Assembly: GCF_000815225.1 (NCBI RefSeq)
Contig: NZ_CP010427.1
Location: 434,001 to 498,000, forward strand
DNA from: Allofrancisella guangzhouensis
GTDB taxonomy: Bacteria; Pseudomonadota; Gammaproteobacteria; Francisellales; Francisellaceae
Length of the DNA: 64,000 bases
Direction of reading: 5' to 3'
Shown here: positions 39,779-49,688 of the stretch, one piece after another
Layout of the letters: each line of letters starts with the position of its first letter
Position numbering within the stretch: the first letter of the stretch is position 1
Notes under the pieces: model-generated
The model's database searches: none
What the model was told of the DNA's origin: nothing
The model's input: the letters and a program-made list of their open reading frames with translations, nothing else
Translations under genes and position numbers: made by a program

Positions 39779-40840
39779 ATGAAAGTTCTAATAGTCGGTG
39801 CTGGCCCTACAGGTCTTTCTTTAGCTACAGAGTTAGCTTATAGGGGAATAGATGTTCGAATCGTTGAAAAAAGAAAAAATGCTTCTAATTTATCTAGAGC
39901 TATAGGTATCCAGCCAGCTACTTTAAAGAGATATGAACATTTAGGAGATATCACACAGAAGATACTATCTGAAGGTATACATATATCACAAGTAAATATT
40001 TTTCGTCATAATACGCTTCTAGTAAGTATAGACCTGAAAAAATATTTAGCTGACGATGAGCTTATGATTTCATTACCTCAAGATAGAACTGAGGCAATTA
40101 TAGAGCAAAAGTTAAATGAATTTGGTAAGGAAGTTGAATATGGTGTTGAGCTAAAAAGCTTACACCAAAATGATGATGCAACAGTTACAGCAGAGTTTTT
40201 AAATGATGAAGGCGGGACGTTTGATTATGTTGTTGGTGCTGATGGTGCTCACAGTAAAGTCAGAGAGTTAGCAGGAATGGAGCAGCAAGGTTATGTACTT
40301 CCTGATACATGGCATATAGCGGATTTTTATGTTAAGTCAGAAAATATTGACGCAGCTACAGTTTCAAATACTAAAACAGGTTTGTTTTTTATGATGAGAA
40401 TGGCTGATAAGAGATATAGAGTTGTTTCTAATCATGAGATTGATTTAAAAAACCTACCCTATAACTTAGAAGTTGAAAATATTTATCGCCAAGGCAGCTT
40501 TAAGGTATCTATCAAACAAGTTACTCAGTACTTTAAAGGAAATATTCTGCTTTGTGGCGATGCAGCACATACTCATTCTCCTGTCGGTGGTAGAGGTATG
40601 AATCTAGGTATAGCAGACGCATTTGCAGCTGCTGAGGCTATCGTAACAGGTGACTTAGAGAATTATAATGATAAACAGCAAGCTAAAGGTAAAGAGATAA
40701 TCAATATGACTGAACGTGGTAGAAAATTTGTTATGTCTCAAAGTCAAGGTAACGCATGGCTACTCAGATTAGTCTTATTTATTTTATCTAAGTCGTCATG
40801 GCTACAGCGGAAATTTGCCAAAACTGTAGTCACTTTTTAG
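39779..40840 (+). CDS. FAD-dependent monooxygenase
   Basis: This 353-residue flavoprotein belongs to the PheA/TfdB (p-hydroxybenzoate hydroxylase-like) group. The dinucleotide-binding motif is VGAGPTGLSLATELA near the N-terminus, and the second FAD motif is CGDAAHTHSPVGGRGMN near residue 263. YVVGADGAHSKVR also fits. The ATG at 39779 is preferred because it places the first beta strand at the N-terminus; a GTG four codons earlier is possible. It is shorter than the aromatic hydroxylases, lacking their C-terminal domain. The substrate is unknown. Confidence 0.88.
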   Translation: MKVLIVGAGPTGLSLATELAYRGIDVRIVEKRKNASNLSRAIGIQPATLKRYEHLGDITQKILSEGIHISQVNIFRHNTLLVSIDLKKYLADDELMISLPQDRTEAIIEQKLNEFGKEVEYGVELKSLHQNDDATVTAEFLNDEGGTFDYVVGADGAHSKVRELAGMEQQGYVLPDTWHIADFYVKSENIDAATVSNTKTGLFFMMRMADKRYRVVSNHEIDLKNLPYNLEVENIYRQGSFKVSIKQVTQYFKGNILLCGDAAHTHSPVGGRGMNLGIADAFAAAEAIVTGDLENYNDKQQAKGKEIINMTERGRKFVMSQSQGNAWLLRLVLFILSKSSWLQRKFAKTVVTF

Positions 40841-40863
40841 TGAGTAATTGAAGTTTATATATG

Positions 40864-41655
40864 CTAGAAAAACTTGTGTTTTAGAATACTTATAAGATAT
40901 AAGCTACATATAATAGTTGTTATAAGAAAGCTAATAGGTATATCTATATAATATGCTGTAGCTACGCCTATCCAAACAGTTGTTATAGAAATCACAGTGC
41001 TTAGAAAGATTGGTTTGTAAAAGCCATCAACCCATTGTGTTGCAATTGCACCAGGACCTATTAACAAAGAAAAAACTAATAATATTCCTACTACTTGACA
41101 AGCCATAGATACAGTAACAGCTATAGCTATAAAAATAGCTACAGAAAGTAACTTATTGGGTATTTGTTTTGATTTTGCAAATACAGGATCTAGGGAAGAT
41201 ATAAAAAGTGGTCTAGCAATTATTGCTAGTAGAATAATCGTAAATATCGCTAACCCTATTAGCACATATATTTGTTCAATAGATACTGCTAATATATTTC
41301 CAACAAGTATAGTCATAACTGAACCAGAATAACCTGTTTGGTATAAGAAAAGAAAATAAGTACCTAAACCTAAGAAAAATGTCAAAACAATTCCTATAGC
41401 TATATCGTTTTTTTTGATTTTATCGCCAAAAGCTCCCATGAGTATGCCAGCTATTAGGTTGACCATTAACTGGCCTGTCATAGGAGAGAGATTTATTAAT
41501 ACAGCTCCAGCAGCGCCAGTAAGGCTGATATGCCCTAGGGCATGTGATGCAAATGATAATCTACGGATTATTACAAAAAAACTTATAATACCACACATAA
41601 TAGCAATAACGCTTCCAGCAATAAAAGCATTTTGCATGAAAGTATAATTAAACAC
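40864..41655 (-). CDS. Metal (Zn/Mn-type) ABC transporter permease
   Basis: This 263-residue membrane protein has about eight helices and is the permease of a ZnuABC-like importer. GHISLTGAAGAV and the segment ACQVVGILLVFSLLIGPGA are typical of the family. The start is placed at the GTG at 41655, which has AGGAGG at ideal distance and overlaps the ATPase gene by eight bases; a longer frame exists but would run deep into that gene. Confidence 0.9.
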   Translation of the reverse strand: MFNYTFMQNAFIAGSVIAIMCGIISFFVIIRRLSFASHALGHISLTGAAGAVLINLSPMTGQLMVNLIAGILMGAFGDKIKKNDIAIGIVLTFFLGLGTYFLFLYQTGYSGSVMTILVGNILAVSIEQIYVLIGLAIFTIILLAIIARPLFISSLDPVFAKSKQIPNKLLSVAIFIAIAVTVSMACQVVGILLVFSLLIGPGAIATQWVDGFYKPIFLSTVISITTVWIGVATAYYIDIPISFLITTIICSLYLISILKHKFF

Positions 41656-42328
41656 AGATATCCTCCTGTAGGCAAGGTAATTTATCACAGTAGTGACAAG
41701 TACCATCTTTAAAATGGATAAAAGCATCTAACTGGGAACTTATTTCTTTCATATCATGAGATATTATTAACAAAGTAATGTTTTCTTTTTTATGTATCTC
41801 TTTTAAGCTTGCAATAAATCTTTGTTTTGCATCAGGATCTAGATCTGAAAGTGGCTCATCAAGTAAAAGTATTTTTGGTTGATTTATCAGGGCTTGGATT
41901 AGATAAATACGTTTTTTTTGACCGCCAGATAAATCTTTAAATGGCTTTTTAATGTAATCTCCAGCTTGAGTTAACTCTATCAGATAGTTTAGTTTCTTTT
42001 TAAATTCTTTACTAAAGAAAGGCAATCCCCAAGATTTTGGTTTAAAGCTATATTTTATTAGTGTTAAACCGGAGGTTTTTTCTTCACAATTAATTTCATG
42101 CTCTTGGGGGATATAGCTAATAGAATTTATATCTAATTTTCTTCCATTTATGGTGATTTCCCCTGATATGGCTGGTATTTTCTTTAGTATCGTTTTAAAA
42201 AATGTTGATTTGCCGATACCATTTTTTCCAACTATGCCTACCCACGCATTAGTTGGGATGTTTAGATTAAGCGGTTGGCTTATAGGGGAGTTTTTGTAAC
42301 CAATAATTAGGTTTGAGCATTTAATCAT
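41648..42328 (-). CDS. Metal ABC transporter ATP-binding protein
   Basis: This 226-residue protein is the ATPase of the importer. Walker A is GKNGIGKSTF, the ABC signature is LSGGQKKR, and Walker B is ILLLDEPLSDLD. The C-terminus DKLPCLQEDIC contains two cysteines. It lies one base after the binding-protein gene and overlaps the permease gene. Confidence 0.93.
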   Translation of the reverse strand: MIKCSNLIIGYKNSPISQPLNLNIPTNAWVGIVGKNGIGKSTFFKTILKKIPAISGEITINGRKLDINSISYIPQEHEINCEEKTSGLTLIKYSFKPKSWGLPFFSKEFKKKLNYLIELTQAGDYIKKPFKDLSGGQKKRIYLIQALINQPKILLLDEPLSDLDPDAKQRFIASLKEIHKKENITLLIISHDMKEISSQLDAFIHFKDGTCHYCDKLPCLQEDICV

Positions 42329-42329
42329 T

Positions 42330-43217
42330 TTATGTTTTCTTGTGGTTTTCTTTGGCTTGTTTTAATGCTTTTTCTGTGGTTTCTAGAGTTTCAATCATCC
42401 AACTTATAGCATCTTTATTCAATGGCATCGTTTCCGTAACTCCAACTATAGAGATATCATTTTCATGAGCAACATTTAATATATTTTTGGTAGTATTGTC
42501 TGTGACTTGTTTGTTATAAAATAGCACTTCTACTTCTCTGTCAGCAAAAAGTTTTTGATAATCTATTACCATTTTGGGGCTAGGTTCTGAACCATTCATG
42601 ACAACCCATTGAAAATCTAAACCTTTCATATTTAAGCCAAGAGCTGTAGCCATATAACCAAACAAAGGCTCTGTTGCAGTGACTGGAGTATCCTTATATT
42701 TTTTATTAATTTCAGTTACAAGTCCAAATACTATTTTATATTTTTGGTTAAAAGTCTGGTAGTTTTTACTATATAAATTACTATTTTCTTTATCCATCTC
42801 AGAAAAAGTAAGCTCTAACTTTTTAGCCAGAGCTGGAAAGGTTTTTGGATCATACCATAGATGGGGATTAATACCTAAATCTGAAGTTTTTTCAAAATTA
42901 CATAAATCCTCTACTTTAATTACTCTTGCATTTTTATTACTTTTTAAAATAGATTCAACCCATGAGTCATAGTCTGCACCGTTGTAAATAATCACATCAG
43001 CATCAGCTAAAAGTTTAGCATTTTTTACTGATGATATAAAAGTATGAGGATCTCCATCAGCATTGCTAATAATATTTGCAACTTCAACATTATTCCCACC
43101 GATCAAACTAGCAACACTACCATATTGGTTTTCGGCAGCTACAACATTGATTTTATCAGCAAAGATTAAACTATAAAATCCAGTAACTAGCAGTAGAATA
43201 TACAATATTTTTTTCAT
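42330..43217 (-). CDS. Metal ABC transporter substrate-binding protein (ZnuA/TroA-like)
   Basis: This 295-residue periplasmic protein has a signal peptide of about 20 residues. The cluster A-I metal-binding features are visible: the histidine in DGDPHTF, the histidine in NPHLWYDP and the later acidic TEPLFGY. It lacks the histidine-rich loop often seen in zinc-specific ZnuA. Zinc or manganese is the likely cargo; a regulator site for Zur or Fur was not identified. It is the first gene of a three-gene operon. Confidence 0.9.
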   Translation of the reverse strand: MKKILYILLLVTGFYSLIFADKINVVAAENQYGSVASLIGGNNVEVANIISNADGDPHTFISSVKNAKLLADADVIIYNGADYDSWVESILKSNKNARVIKVEDLCNFEKTSDLGINPHLWYDPKTFPALAKKLELTFSEMDKENSNLYSKNYQTFNQKYKIVFGLVTEINKKYKDTPVTATEPLFGYMATALGLNMKGLDFQWVVMNGSEPSPKMVIDYQKLFADREVEVLFYNKQVTDNTTKNILNVAHENDISIVGVTETMPLNKDAISWMIETLETTEKALKQAKENHKKT

Positions 43218-43289
43218 TATATAATTTTATAAATAGCGAGGTTGATTAAAAATAATAAATTAAATAGGCATCTGAGTAAAGTACTATTA

Positions 43290-44513
43290 CTAGCTTCTAG
43301 AATCTTTTATAAAGAAACCTATTATAAAAGAAAAAAACATTAGTAGAGGTATAATTACCATGGTTGTTTTAAATGCGAAAAGTTCCGGGTGTGATTGGCT
43401 TAGGTAACTGATAATTTCACCTGTTAGTGGTTGTAAGACTCCACCGCTAAGAGGTAAAAATAAATTCACTAAAGCTAGGGCTGTTGCAATGCTCGTTATA
43501 GGAACAGTATTTCTTAGTGCTGAAAAGTTAAGTACATGAACTGCTTGAACACCACCAAATAATAAGCATAGTAGAAAAACCATATATAAATTAGTATTTA
43601 CGTATAGCAGTAGAATAACTACAACTACTCCTAATAAAGGAGCTATTATGAGAAGTTTTCTTTCTCCATCTAATAGACTAGCAACCATTCCCCATAGAGG
43701 GCTAAAGATAGCAACCCCTATAAAAATTAAAGATGTGCAAATACCAGCATTGTATTGAGAAAAACCTGATAACTTTAAATACTTTATACCCCATAAATCA
43801 GCAAATAACACTGTAGTGCCATATATGGCAAAACAGTATAAACCATTGAGCCAAATTTGTTTATTGCGTAAAACCTCTATCAAAATTACTAGTGAGTTAG
43901 TTTGTTGCTTCTTGGAATAAGCATTTTTAGAAAATTCAGGGTGAGTCTTAATTAAGAAAACGCTTAGTAAGAAAACAATAACTGAAATTAAAAAAACACC
44001 ACTCATAATTACTGAAACGTTAAAATATTTCGATAATACTACAAGAGGTGCTGCTGATAACATTGCACCAACATATAGGAAAAATTGAGTAAGTCCAGTA
44101 AATAAAGGAAATAGTCGTGGAGGTAGCCAAAGGGAGATACTCTTAAAAGCGCATAAAAATGCAAATCCGCCTCCCAGCCCAGCAAGACTACGGTATAAAA
44201 TAATGCCGTTAACAGAGGTAACTATAGATGCGATAAATATTGAAATACTAAAGATCAGTGTACTTATAATCATGATCCTTTTTATACCATACTTATCTAC
44301 TAACATTCCTGCTGGTAACTGAGCAACTACATATGTTAAATAGAAGACCGAACTAGATAATGAAATATCTTCAGCAGACATATTGTATGGAAAGGCAGAA
44401 AAAGAATAATATAATGCTCCGCTAGAAGACCTTATGAAGTATTCTAGGGCATAGAAAAAAGCACAAATAAACCAAATACTTAACCCAAGGGCTTTTACTT
44501 TTTCTTTTAACAT
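43290..44513 (-). CDS. MFS transporter, possibly of the phagosomal transporter (Fpt/Pht) group
   Basis: This 407-residue carrier has 12 predicted helices. The loop 2-3 motif is GMLVDKYGIKRIM, and RSLAGLGGGFAFL follows in helix 4. The N-terminal region (FYALEYFIRSSSGAL) resembles Francisella Fpt and Legionella Pht carriers, some of which import amino acids or nucleosides inside host cells. The group assignment is by resemblance only, and the substrate is unknown. Confidence 0.82.
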   Translation of the reverse strand: MLKEKVKALGLSIWFICAFFYALEYFIRSSSGALYYSFSAFPYNMSAEDISLSSSVFYLTYVVAQLPAGMLVDKYGIKRIMIISTLIFSISIFIASIVTSVNGIILYRSLAGLGGGFAFLCAFKSISLWLPPRLFPLFTGLTQFFLYVGAMLSAAPLVVLSKYFNVSVIMSGVFLISVIVFLLSVFLIKTHPEFSKNAYSKKQQTNSLVILIEVLRNKQIWLNGLYCFAIYGTTVLFADLWGIKYLKLSGFSQYNAGICTSLIFIGVAIFSPLWGMVASLLDGERKLLIIAPLLGVVVVILLLYVNTNLYMVFLLCLLFGGVQAVHVLNFSALRNTVPITSIATALALVNLFLPLSGGVLQPLTGEIISYLSQSHPELFAFKTTMVIIPLLMFFSFIIGFFIKDSRS

Positions 44514-44558
44514 TGAAGCGTTCCGTTTTATTAATTTATATTTATTGTTATTTTAAGA

Positions 44559-45044
44559 TTATTTTATTGCTTGGTTTTTATTTGGCGTTGCTGTGGGTGT
44601 TATTCTTGTATTATTTCCAGCGAATAAAATTGTTACTTCATCGCCTATATGAAGGTTTTTATCATTTTCTTGCAATACCGCAATTGTTTTATCATCTCTA
44701 AGTTGGATAGTAAATTGATAAGCTTCTGAAGATGTTAAAGTTTTTTCAGTTACACCGCCAGCAATACCCCCAACTATTGCACCACCTATAGAGCCTGCTA
44801 TACGACCAAGTGTGCTACCACCGCCAGCAAGTGCGCCACCAAGACCTCCAGCGAACCCGCCTATTTGTGTACCAATATTATCTTGACCTTTGATATTAAC
44901 TTTTTGGATATCAATAATCTTACCTTGTTCTACTTGAGAGACTTGTCCTATGGAATTAGCTGAATAGCTTGGTCCAGGGCTGCTACAGCTAACTAGAATT
45001 ACAGATATAGTAGTTAATAAAATGATACTACAAATTTTCTTCAT
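44559..45044 (-). CDS. Glycine-zipper outer membrane lipoprotein (SlyB-like)
   Basis: This 161-residue protein has a lipoprotein signal peptide with lipobox VSCSS (cysteine at residue 20). A glycine-zipper region at about residues 60-100 (GGFAGGLGGALAGGGS, then GSIGGAIVGGIAGG) forms two short membrane-inserting segments. It is followed by a small beta domain. The layout matches the SlyB/PcP family of envelope lipoproteins. Confidence 0.87.
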   Translation of the reverse strand: MKKICSIILLTTISVILVSCSSPGPSYSANSIGQVSQVEQGKIIDIQKVNIKGQDNIGTQIGGFAGGLGGALAGGGSTLGRIAGSIGGAIVGGIAGGVTEKTLTSSEAYQFTIQLRDDKTIAVLQENDKNLHIGDEVTILFAGNNTRITPTATPNKNQAIK

Positions 45045-45056
45045 GAAATAAGTCTC

Positions 45057-45647
45057 CTAAATTGAAAGTTTATTTGCTATAGTTGCTACTCTTTTGCCTA
45101 GAGTTTTGCATATTTTAATTTCATCGTCAGATAGTGTTTTGTTGGGTGAAAATGTGTTTAAATGAGATGCCCCATACGGTGTCCCGCCTGTACGGGTATG
45201 CTCCAAAGCTTGTTCGCTGTATGGTACACCAACTATCAAACAGCCATGATGCATAAATGGGATCATCATTGACAGTAGAGTGCTTTCATGTCCAGCATGC
45301 ATACCTGACGCAGCAGTAAAAAAACCTACTGGTTTACCTATTAAGTTACCTTTAAACCATAAATCGCTATGTTTTTCTAAGAAGTACTTAAGTGGTGAAG
45401 CCATATTACCAAAGTAAGCTGGGCTCCCAACTATTATACCATCACAGTTAGCAAGATCTTCTTTTGTTGCAAATAAATCTCCATTTTCTGGGATAATAGG
45501 TTCTATTTTTTCCGTATTGGCGGAAATATTTGGTACCGTACGGATTGTTGCCTCAGCCCCGGTAGATTCAACACCAAGAGCTACTGTATGAGCCATTTTC
45601 TTTGTACTTCCACTTTGGCTGTAGTATAGTATTAATATGTTTTTCAT
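45057..45647 (-). CDS. wrbA: NAD(P)H:quinone oxidoreductase, WrbA family
   Basis: This 196-residue flavodoxin-like protein has the FMN-binding loop YYSQSGSTKKMA at the N-terminus, GSPAYFGNMASPLKYF in the middle and FFTAASGMHAGHEST after it. WrbA reduces quinones by two electrons and limits oxidative stress. It ends 12 bases before the lipoprotein gene. It is divergent from the YihY gene, with only 12 bases between the start codons. Confidence 0.94.
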   Translation of the reverse strand: MKNILILYYSQSGSTKKMAHTVALGVESTGAEATIRTVPNISANTEKIEPIIPENGDLFATKEDLANCDGIIVGSPAYFGNMASPLKYFLEKHSDLWFKGNLIGKPVGFFTAASGMHAGHESTLLSMMIPFMHHGCLIVGVPYSEQALEHTRTGGTPYGASHLNTFSPNKTLSDDEIKICKTLGKRVATIANKLSI

Positions 45648-45659
45648 TCCCGTGTTTCT

Positions 45660-46859
45660 ATGTTTATTGATGTTAGGTTGTACAAAAAATATCTGCTAGT
45701 TTTTAAAAACTATTGGATATGGGTCCTTAAAGAATATGTCCGTAAAGACTGTCCTACTGTAGCAGCATCTATGACTCTTATTAGTTTGTTTGCTATCGTA
45801 CCAACTTTTTTTATTATAATAAATATTTTGAATGTTTTTAATGTATTTAGTTCTCTCTCGAGCAATATACAGACATTCTTATTTGATAATATGCTTCCGG
45901 CTACAGCTGCTACAGTACAGGAGTATATACTAAGTATTTCTGATAAGATAACTTCTTTACCAGTGGTCTCTGTATTATTTCTTATGTTGATTATATTTTT
46001 AATGATTAAGAGATTGGAAATTACTTTGAATAAAATTTTTTATGTTAAAAAAGCGCGTCCAATGGTACAGAGCTTATTGGTATATTGGGCACTAATGACA
46101 ATGGGCCCATTGCTGTTAGGGTTTGTTTTTATTTCTAGCACATATATACTATCCATGACATGGTTTTTTAATGGGATTGGTATTAAGCAATACTTTTTGA
46201 ACACTTTGTCTTTAACATTCTTGACAGCAGGTTTTTTCGTAGTTTATAAGATACTTCCAAATACTAAAATCAACTCATGGATAGCTTTTGTAGTTGCTTT
46301 ATTTGTAGCTATGGTTTTTTTTATAGCAAAAAGGATATTCTCATTATATATGATATATGTGCCTACATATTCAGTTATTTATGGCTCTTTATCATTAATT
46401 CCAATATTCATACTATGGGTATATGTAACCTGGCATATTACCTTATTAGGCGCTGTTATGATTAGAGCTATACAATATATGAAAATCACTTTGGACTTCA
46501 AGAAAGAAGTTAAAAGAGATGATTTAACTATAGGAGTTAATGTTCTTAAAGAGCTATATCTGGCTCAAAAGGAGCAGTTGGATGGGATATTAATAGATGA
46601 TATTTATAAAAAAATGTCTGTAGCAGATTATGATAAGGTGAAAAAAATACTTTATGCCTTAGAAGGTAATAGCATTATCCGAATGGATGCAAATGATAGG
46701 TGTTTTATCAATTGTGATATATTTGATATTAGTCTGCGTCAGGTGTATTTAACTTTTAATCCAACATTGAATTTTAAAACGAGTTCATTTAGAAAAATTA
46801 ATAGTATAAAGTCACAGCTATATAAAAGTCTTGATGCTAAACTATACGAATGTTTTTAA
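45660..46859 (+). CDS. YihY/virulence factor BrkB family inner membrane protein
   Basis: This 399-residue protein has six membrane helices in the first 280 residues, then a cytoplasmic domain of about 120 residues. The family signature is the segment PTVAASMTLISLFAIVPTFF near residue 40, and FILWVYVTWHITLLGAV lies near the end of the membrane part. The C-terminal part resembles a winged-helix fold as in other long family members. The function of the family is not settled. The start at 45660 leaves only 12 bases to the divergent wrbA start, so a start further downstream is possible. Confidence 0.87.
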   Translation: MFIDVRLYKKYLLVFKNYWIWVLKEYVRKDCPTVAASMTLISLFAIVPTFFIIINILNVFNVFSSLSSNIQTFLFDNMLPATAATVQEYILSISDKITSLPVVSVLFLMLIIFLMIKRLEITLNKIFYVKKARPMVQSLLVYWALMTMGPLLLGFVFISSTYILSMTWFFNGIGIKQYFLNTLSLTFLTAGFFVVYKILPNTKINSWIAFVVALFVAMVFFIAKRIFSLYMIYVPTYSVIYGSLSLIPIFILWVYVTWHITLLGAVMIRAIQYMKITLDFKKEVKRDDLTIGVNVLKELYLAQKEQLDGILIDDIYKKMSVADYDKVKKILYALEGNSIIRMDANDRCFINCDIFDISLRQVYLTFNPTLNFKTSSFRKINSIKSQLYKSLDAKLYECF

Positions 46860-46877
46860 TTAGAAAGGTAGGTTAAG

Positions 46878-47447
46878 ATGTTTTTTCACTTTCTTGATTA
46901 TTTTGCTTTAATAGTTAATGTATTGTATACAATATACCTTGCTAGACTAAAGGTGTGGTCATGGTCTTTAGGAATAGTAGGAGCAATAATTCTTTTAGTT
47001 TTATTTGCGTCTAAAGAGGTTTATTCGCTTGTATTGTTACAATTAGTTTACGTGATTTTTTTTAGTTTTGGCTGGTACAAATGGTATAGTCAAGGAGCCA
47101 AAGGAGAGTGTCAAACTGTTAAATGGATGACCATAATCGATTATCTACACTATATACTTTATACAGTAGTGTTATGTTTATTGTGTTTGGGATTTAATTA
47201 TCTTACACACTCAAGTGATATTATATCTACGGGTATTCTAACAGGTATAACGTTTATGGCTATTATTATGACAATACAGAAATTTATGGAAAATTGGATA
47301 GTTTGGATAATCTCAGACTTGTATTTTGTTGTAGTAATGTATCAACAAGAGTTATATGGTCAAGTTATCCAAAACTTTATATTTTTTCTTACAGCAGTGT
47401 ATGGATTTTATTATTGGTCCGCTAACATCAAGGTTTTGAAAAACTAA
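46878..47447 (+). CDS. pnuC: PnuC-family nicotinamide riboside transporter
   Basis: This 189-residue protein has about seven helices. The tryptophan-rich segments WSWSLGIVGAIILLVLF, FGWYKW and ENWIVWIISDL are typical of PnuC, which imports nicotinamide riboside for NAD synthesis by facilitated diffusion. It follows the YihY gene by 18 bases with AAAGGTAGG upstream, and precedes priA by three bases. Confidence 0.9.
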   Translation: MFFHFLDYFALIVNVLYTIYLARLKVWSWSLGIVGAIILLVLFASKEVYSLVLLQLVYVIFFSFGWYKWYSQGAKGECQTVKWMTIIDYLHYILYTVVLCLLCLGFNYLTHSSDIISTGILTGITFMAIIMTIQKFMENWIVWIISDLYFVVVMYQQELYGQVIQNFIFFLTAVYGFYYWSANIKVLKN

Positions 47448-47450
47448 GAT

Positions 47451-49604
47451 ATGATAGTGAAAGTTGCTTTAGCAGTTCCACCAACCTATTTATTAGACTA
47501 CAGGGTCGATGAGCAAAACGTAAATTTATTTGATAGGGTTTTGGTACAAGTTGGTAAGCGCCAACTTATAGGTTTTATTGTGGTTAAAAATGTCACAGTT
47601 AACTATGAAATTACGAAAATAAAACCAATAATTAAACTGCTTGATAAACCTATAAGTTTACAAATGCAAAAAATTATTCAATGGGTGGCTAATTACTATT
47701 GCTCTGATCTTTATAGTGCAATACGTCTGGCATTGCCAAATGACTACTTTAAACATGAGGTTATTACACCGAGCCAAGAGGTTTCTGTTTATATTGATCA
47801 AATTAAGTTGCAAGACCATAAACCTACACTTAAACAGCAGCAGCTATTAGCAAATTTTAAAGAAAAAGAATTAATTAGCCTTGAAGAGTTGAAAACTTTA
47901 GGATCTGTTCATGTTATTAATGGGCTTTTTAAAAAAGGGATTTTGATAAAAAAGATTCAGTTAAAAAATTTATTTACAAATGCTAGTGAAAATGATTGCC
48001 CTAAGAAGTTAGCGGTAGAGCAGCAAAAAGCTGTAGAAACTATTTTAAACACAAATGCATTCAAAGTTTTTTTACTATATGGTGTAACAGGTAGTGGTAA
48101 GACAGAAGTTTATTTACAGACTATCAGTAAATATCTAGAGAAATTAAAGCAAGTTTTAGTTTTGATTCCAGAGATAAACCTTACACCACAAACCGTGAAA
48201 AGGTTTAAACAACGTTTTAATAATAAAAAAACTGTTGTGTTGCACTCTAAATTAAGTGAAAAAGCACGTTTGACTAATTGGCTTAACATAAAAGAGGGTA
48301 ATGCTGATATTATAATCTCAACAAGAAGTGGTGTTTTAGCAGATTTTAAAGACTTAGGTGTAATCATTGTTGATGAAGAGCATGATAATTCATTTAAACA
48401 ACAAACTAGCACCATACGCTATAATGCACGTGATCTAGCTATATTCAGAGCAAAAGAGCTCAATATATCTATTATATTAGGTAGTGCTACGCCTTCTATT
48501 GAGAGCTACTATAATGCTCTAGCAGGAAAATATAAGCTTTTACAGCTTAAAAATAGAGCTCTTAATAACTACTTAAATGAAATAAGGCTTTTGGATTTAA
48601 AATCAAGCATTGTAGATAACGGTATAAGCAATACTCTTTTTTCTCTTTTAGAAAAAAATATTAATTCTCATCAACAGTCATTAATTTTTATAAATAAGCT
48701 TGGCTTTGCAAAAGCTTTAGTGTGCAAGGTTTGTGGTGATGCTATTGAATGTAAAAAATGTGATAAACCTTATACATTACATACTCAACCATATCAGTAT
48801 TTAGAATGTCATTTTTGTAGTACACGTAAGCCACTAGTTGTTGTATGTTCTTCTTGTGGAGGAGAGTTGTTTACTTATGGTGTTGGAACTGAAAAAATAC
48901 AGTCTAGGCTAGAAGCTAGATTTCCTTATAATAAAATTATCCGCTTTGATAGAAATAATATCAAGACTATAAATGATCTTAACGGTATAAATAAAATGAT
49001 TAATTCAAATATGGTTGATATTGTAGTAGGTACGCAAATGATAGCTAAAGGTCATGATTTTGAAAATATAACTTTAGTAGGGTTGGTAAATATAGATGCT
49101 GGTTTGTATAGTGCAGATTTTCATGCTATAGAAAAAACAGCTCAAACGATTATTCAAGTATCAGGAAGGGCAGGAAGAGCAGATAAGCAAGGATTGGTGT
49201 TACTACAAACTTACCAGCCAGAAAATAGACTTTTGCAACTATTAGTGAGTAAAGGTTATTTGGAGTTTTTGGATTACTTGTTAGAGCAAAGAAAATACGC
49301 TAATTATCCACCGTATACTTACCAAGCTCAAGTAATTGCAGAATCCAAAAAGGAAACAGATATTTTAGAGTATTTAAACACTTTATATGGTCAATTATCT
49401 TTTGTTGGCGATATTACAATATCAAAACCTCTACCAGCGCTGCACTTAAAAAAGAATAATATTTACAGGTATAGTTTGTTGATGACATCACAGTCCCGTA
49501 AACATATAAATACTATAATCAGATGGATAAAAAATACTACAGAAACTCAACCACCGAAATCGATAAAATTATATTTTGATATTGACCCAATAGAGTTAGG
49601 GTGA
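47451..49604 (+). CDS. priA: Primosomal protein N' (replication restart helicase)
   Basis: This 717-residue DNA helicase restarts stalled replication forks. Walker A is GVTGSGKTEVY near residue 211, and the DEEH box VDEEHD lies near residue 306. Eight zinc-binding cysteines are found between about residues 425 and 470 (CKVCGDAIECKKC, then CHFCSTRKP and CSSCGGE). The N-terminal 3'-end-binding domain is present. It closes a group of three rightward genes. Confidence 0.96.
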   Translation: MIVKVALAVPPTYLLDYRVDEQNVNLFDRVLVQVGKRQLIGFIVVKNVTVNYEITKIKPIIKLLDKPISLQMQKIIQWVANYYCSDLYSAIRLALPNDYFKHEVITPSQEVSVYIDQIKLQDHKPTLKQQQLLANFKEKELISLEELKTLGSVHVINGLFKKGILIKKIQLKNLFTNASENDCPKKLAVEQQKAVETILNTNAFKVFLLYGVTGSGKTEVYLQTISKYLEKLKQVLVLIPEINLTPQTVKRFKQRFNNKKTVVLHSKLSEKARLTNWLNIKEGNADIIISTRSGVLADFKDLGVIIVDEEHDNSFKQQTSTIRYNARDLAIFRAKELNISIILGSATPSIESYYNALAGKYKLLQLKNRALNNYLNEIRLLDLKSSIVDNGISNTLFSLLEKNINSHQQSLIFINKLGFAKALVCKVCGDAIECKKCDKPYTLHTQPYQYLECHFCSTRKPLVVVCSSCGGELFTYGVGTEKIQSRLEARFPYNKIIRFDRNNIKTINDLNGINKMINSNMVDIVVGTQMIAKGHDFENITLVGLVNIDAGLYSADFHAIEKTAQTIIQVSGRAGRADKQGLVLLQTYQPENRLLQLLVSKGYLEFLDYLLEQRKYANYPPYTYQAQVIAESKKETDILEYLNTLYGQLSFVGDITISKPLPALHLKKNNIYRYSLLMTSQSRKHINTIIRWIKNTTETQPPKSIKLYFDIDPIELG

Positions 49605-49608
49605 GCTA

Positions 49609-49631
49609 CCCAACGGCTAAAGACAGTTGGG
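49609..49631. terminator. Terminator-like hairpin after priA
   Basis: CCCAAC at 49609-49614 pairs with GTTGGG at 49626-49631 across an 11-base loop, five bases after the priA stop. ATTTCTA follows. It lies between priA and a convergent gene and may stop both. Confidence 0.5.
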
Positions 49632-49673
49632 ATTTCTACCTAGATATGATTAAACCATTCCTAATTTATTAAA

Positions 49674-49687
49674 TTGTATTCACAATG
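49674..49687 (+). repeat. Possible short copy E of the dispersed repeat
   Basis: TTGTATTCACAATG differs from the first 14 bases of copy D by one base. It lies at the left edge of the priA-cyd accessory island. The match is short, so it may be chance. Confidence 0.25.
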
Positions 49688-49688
49688 C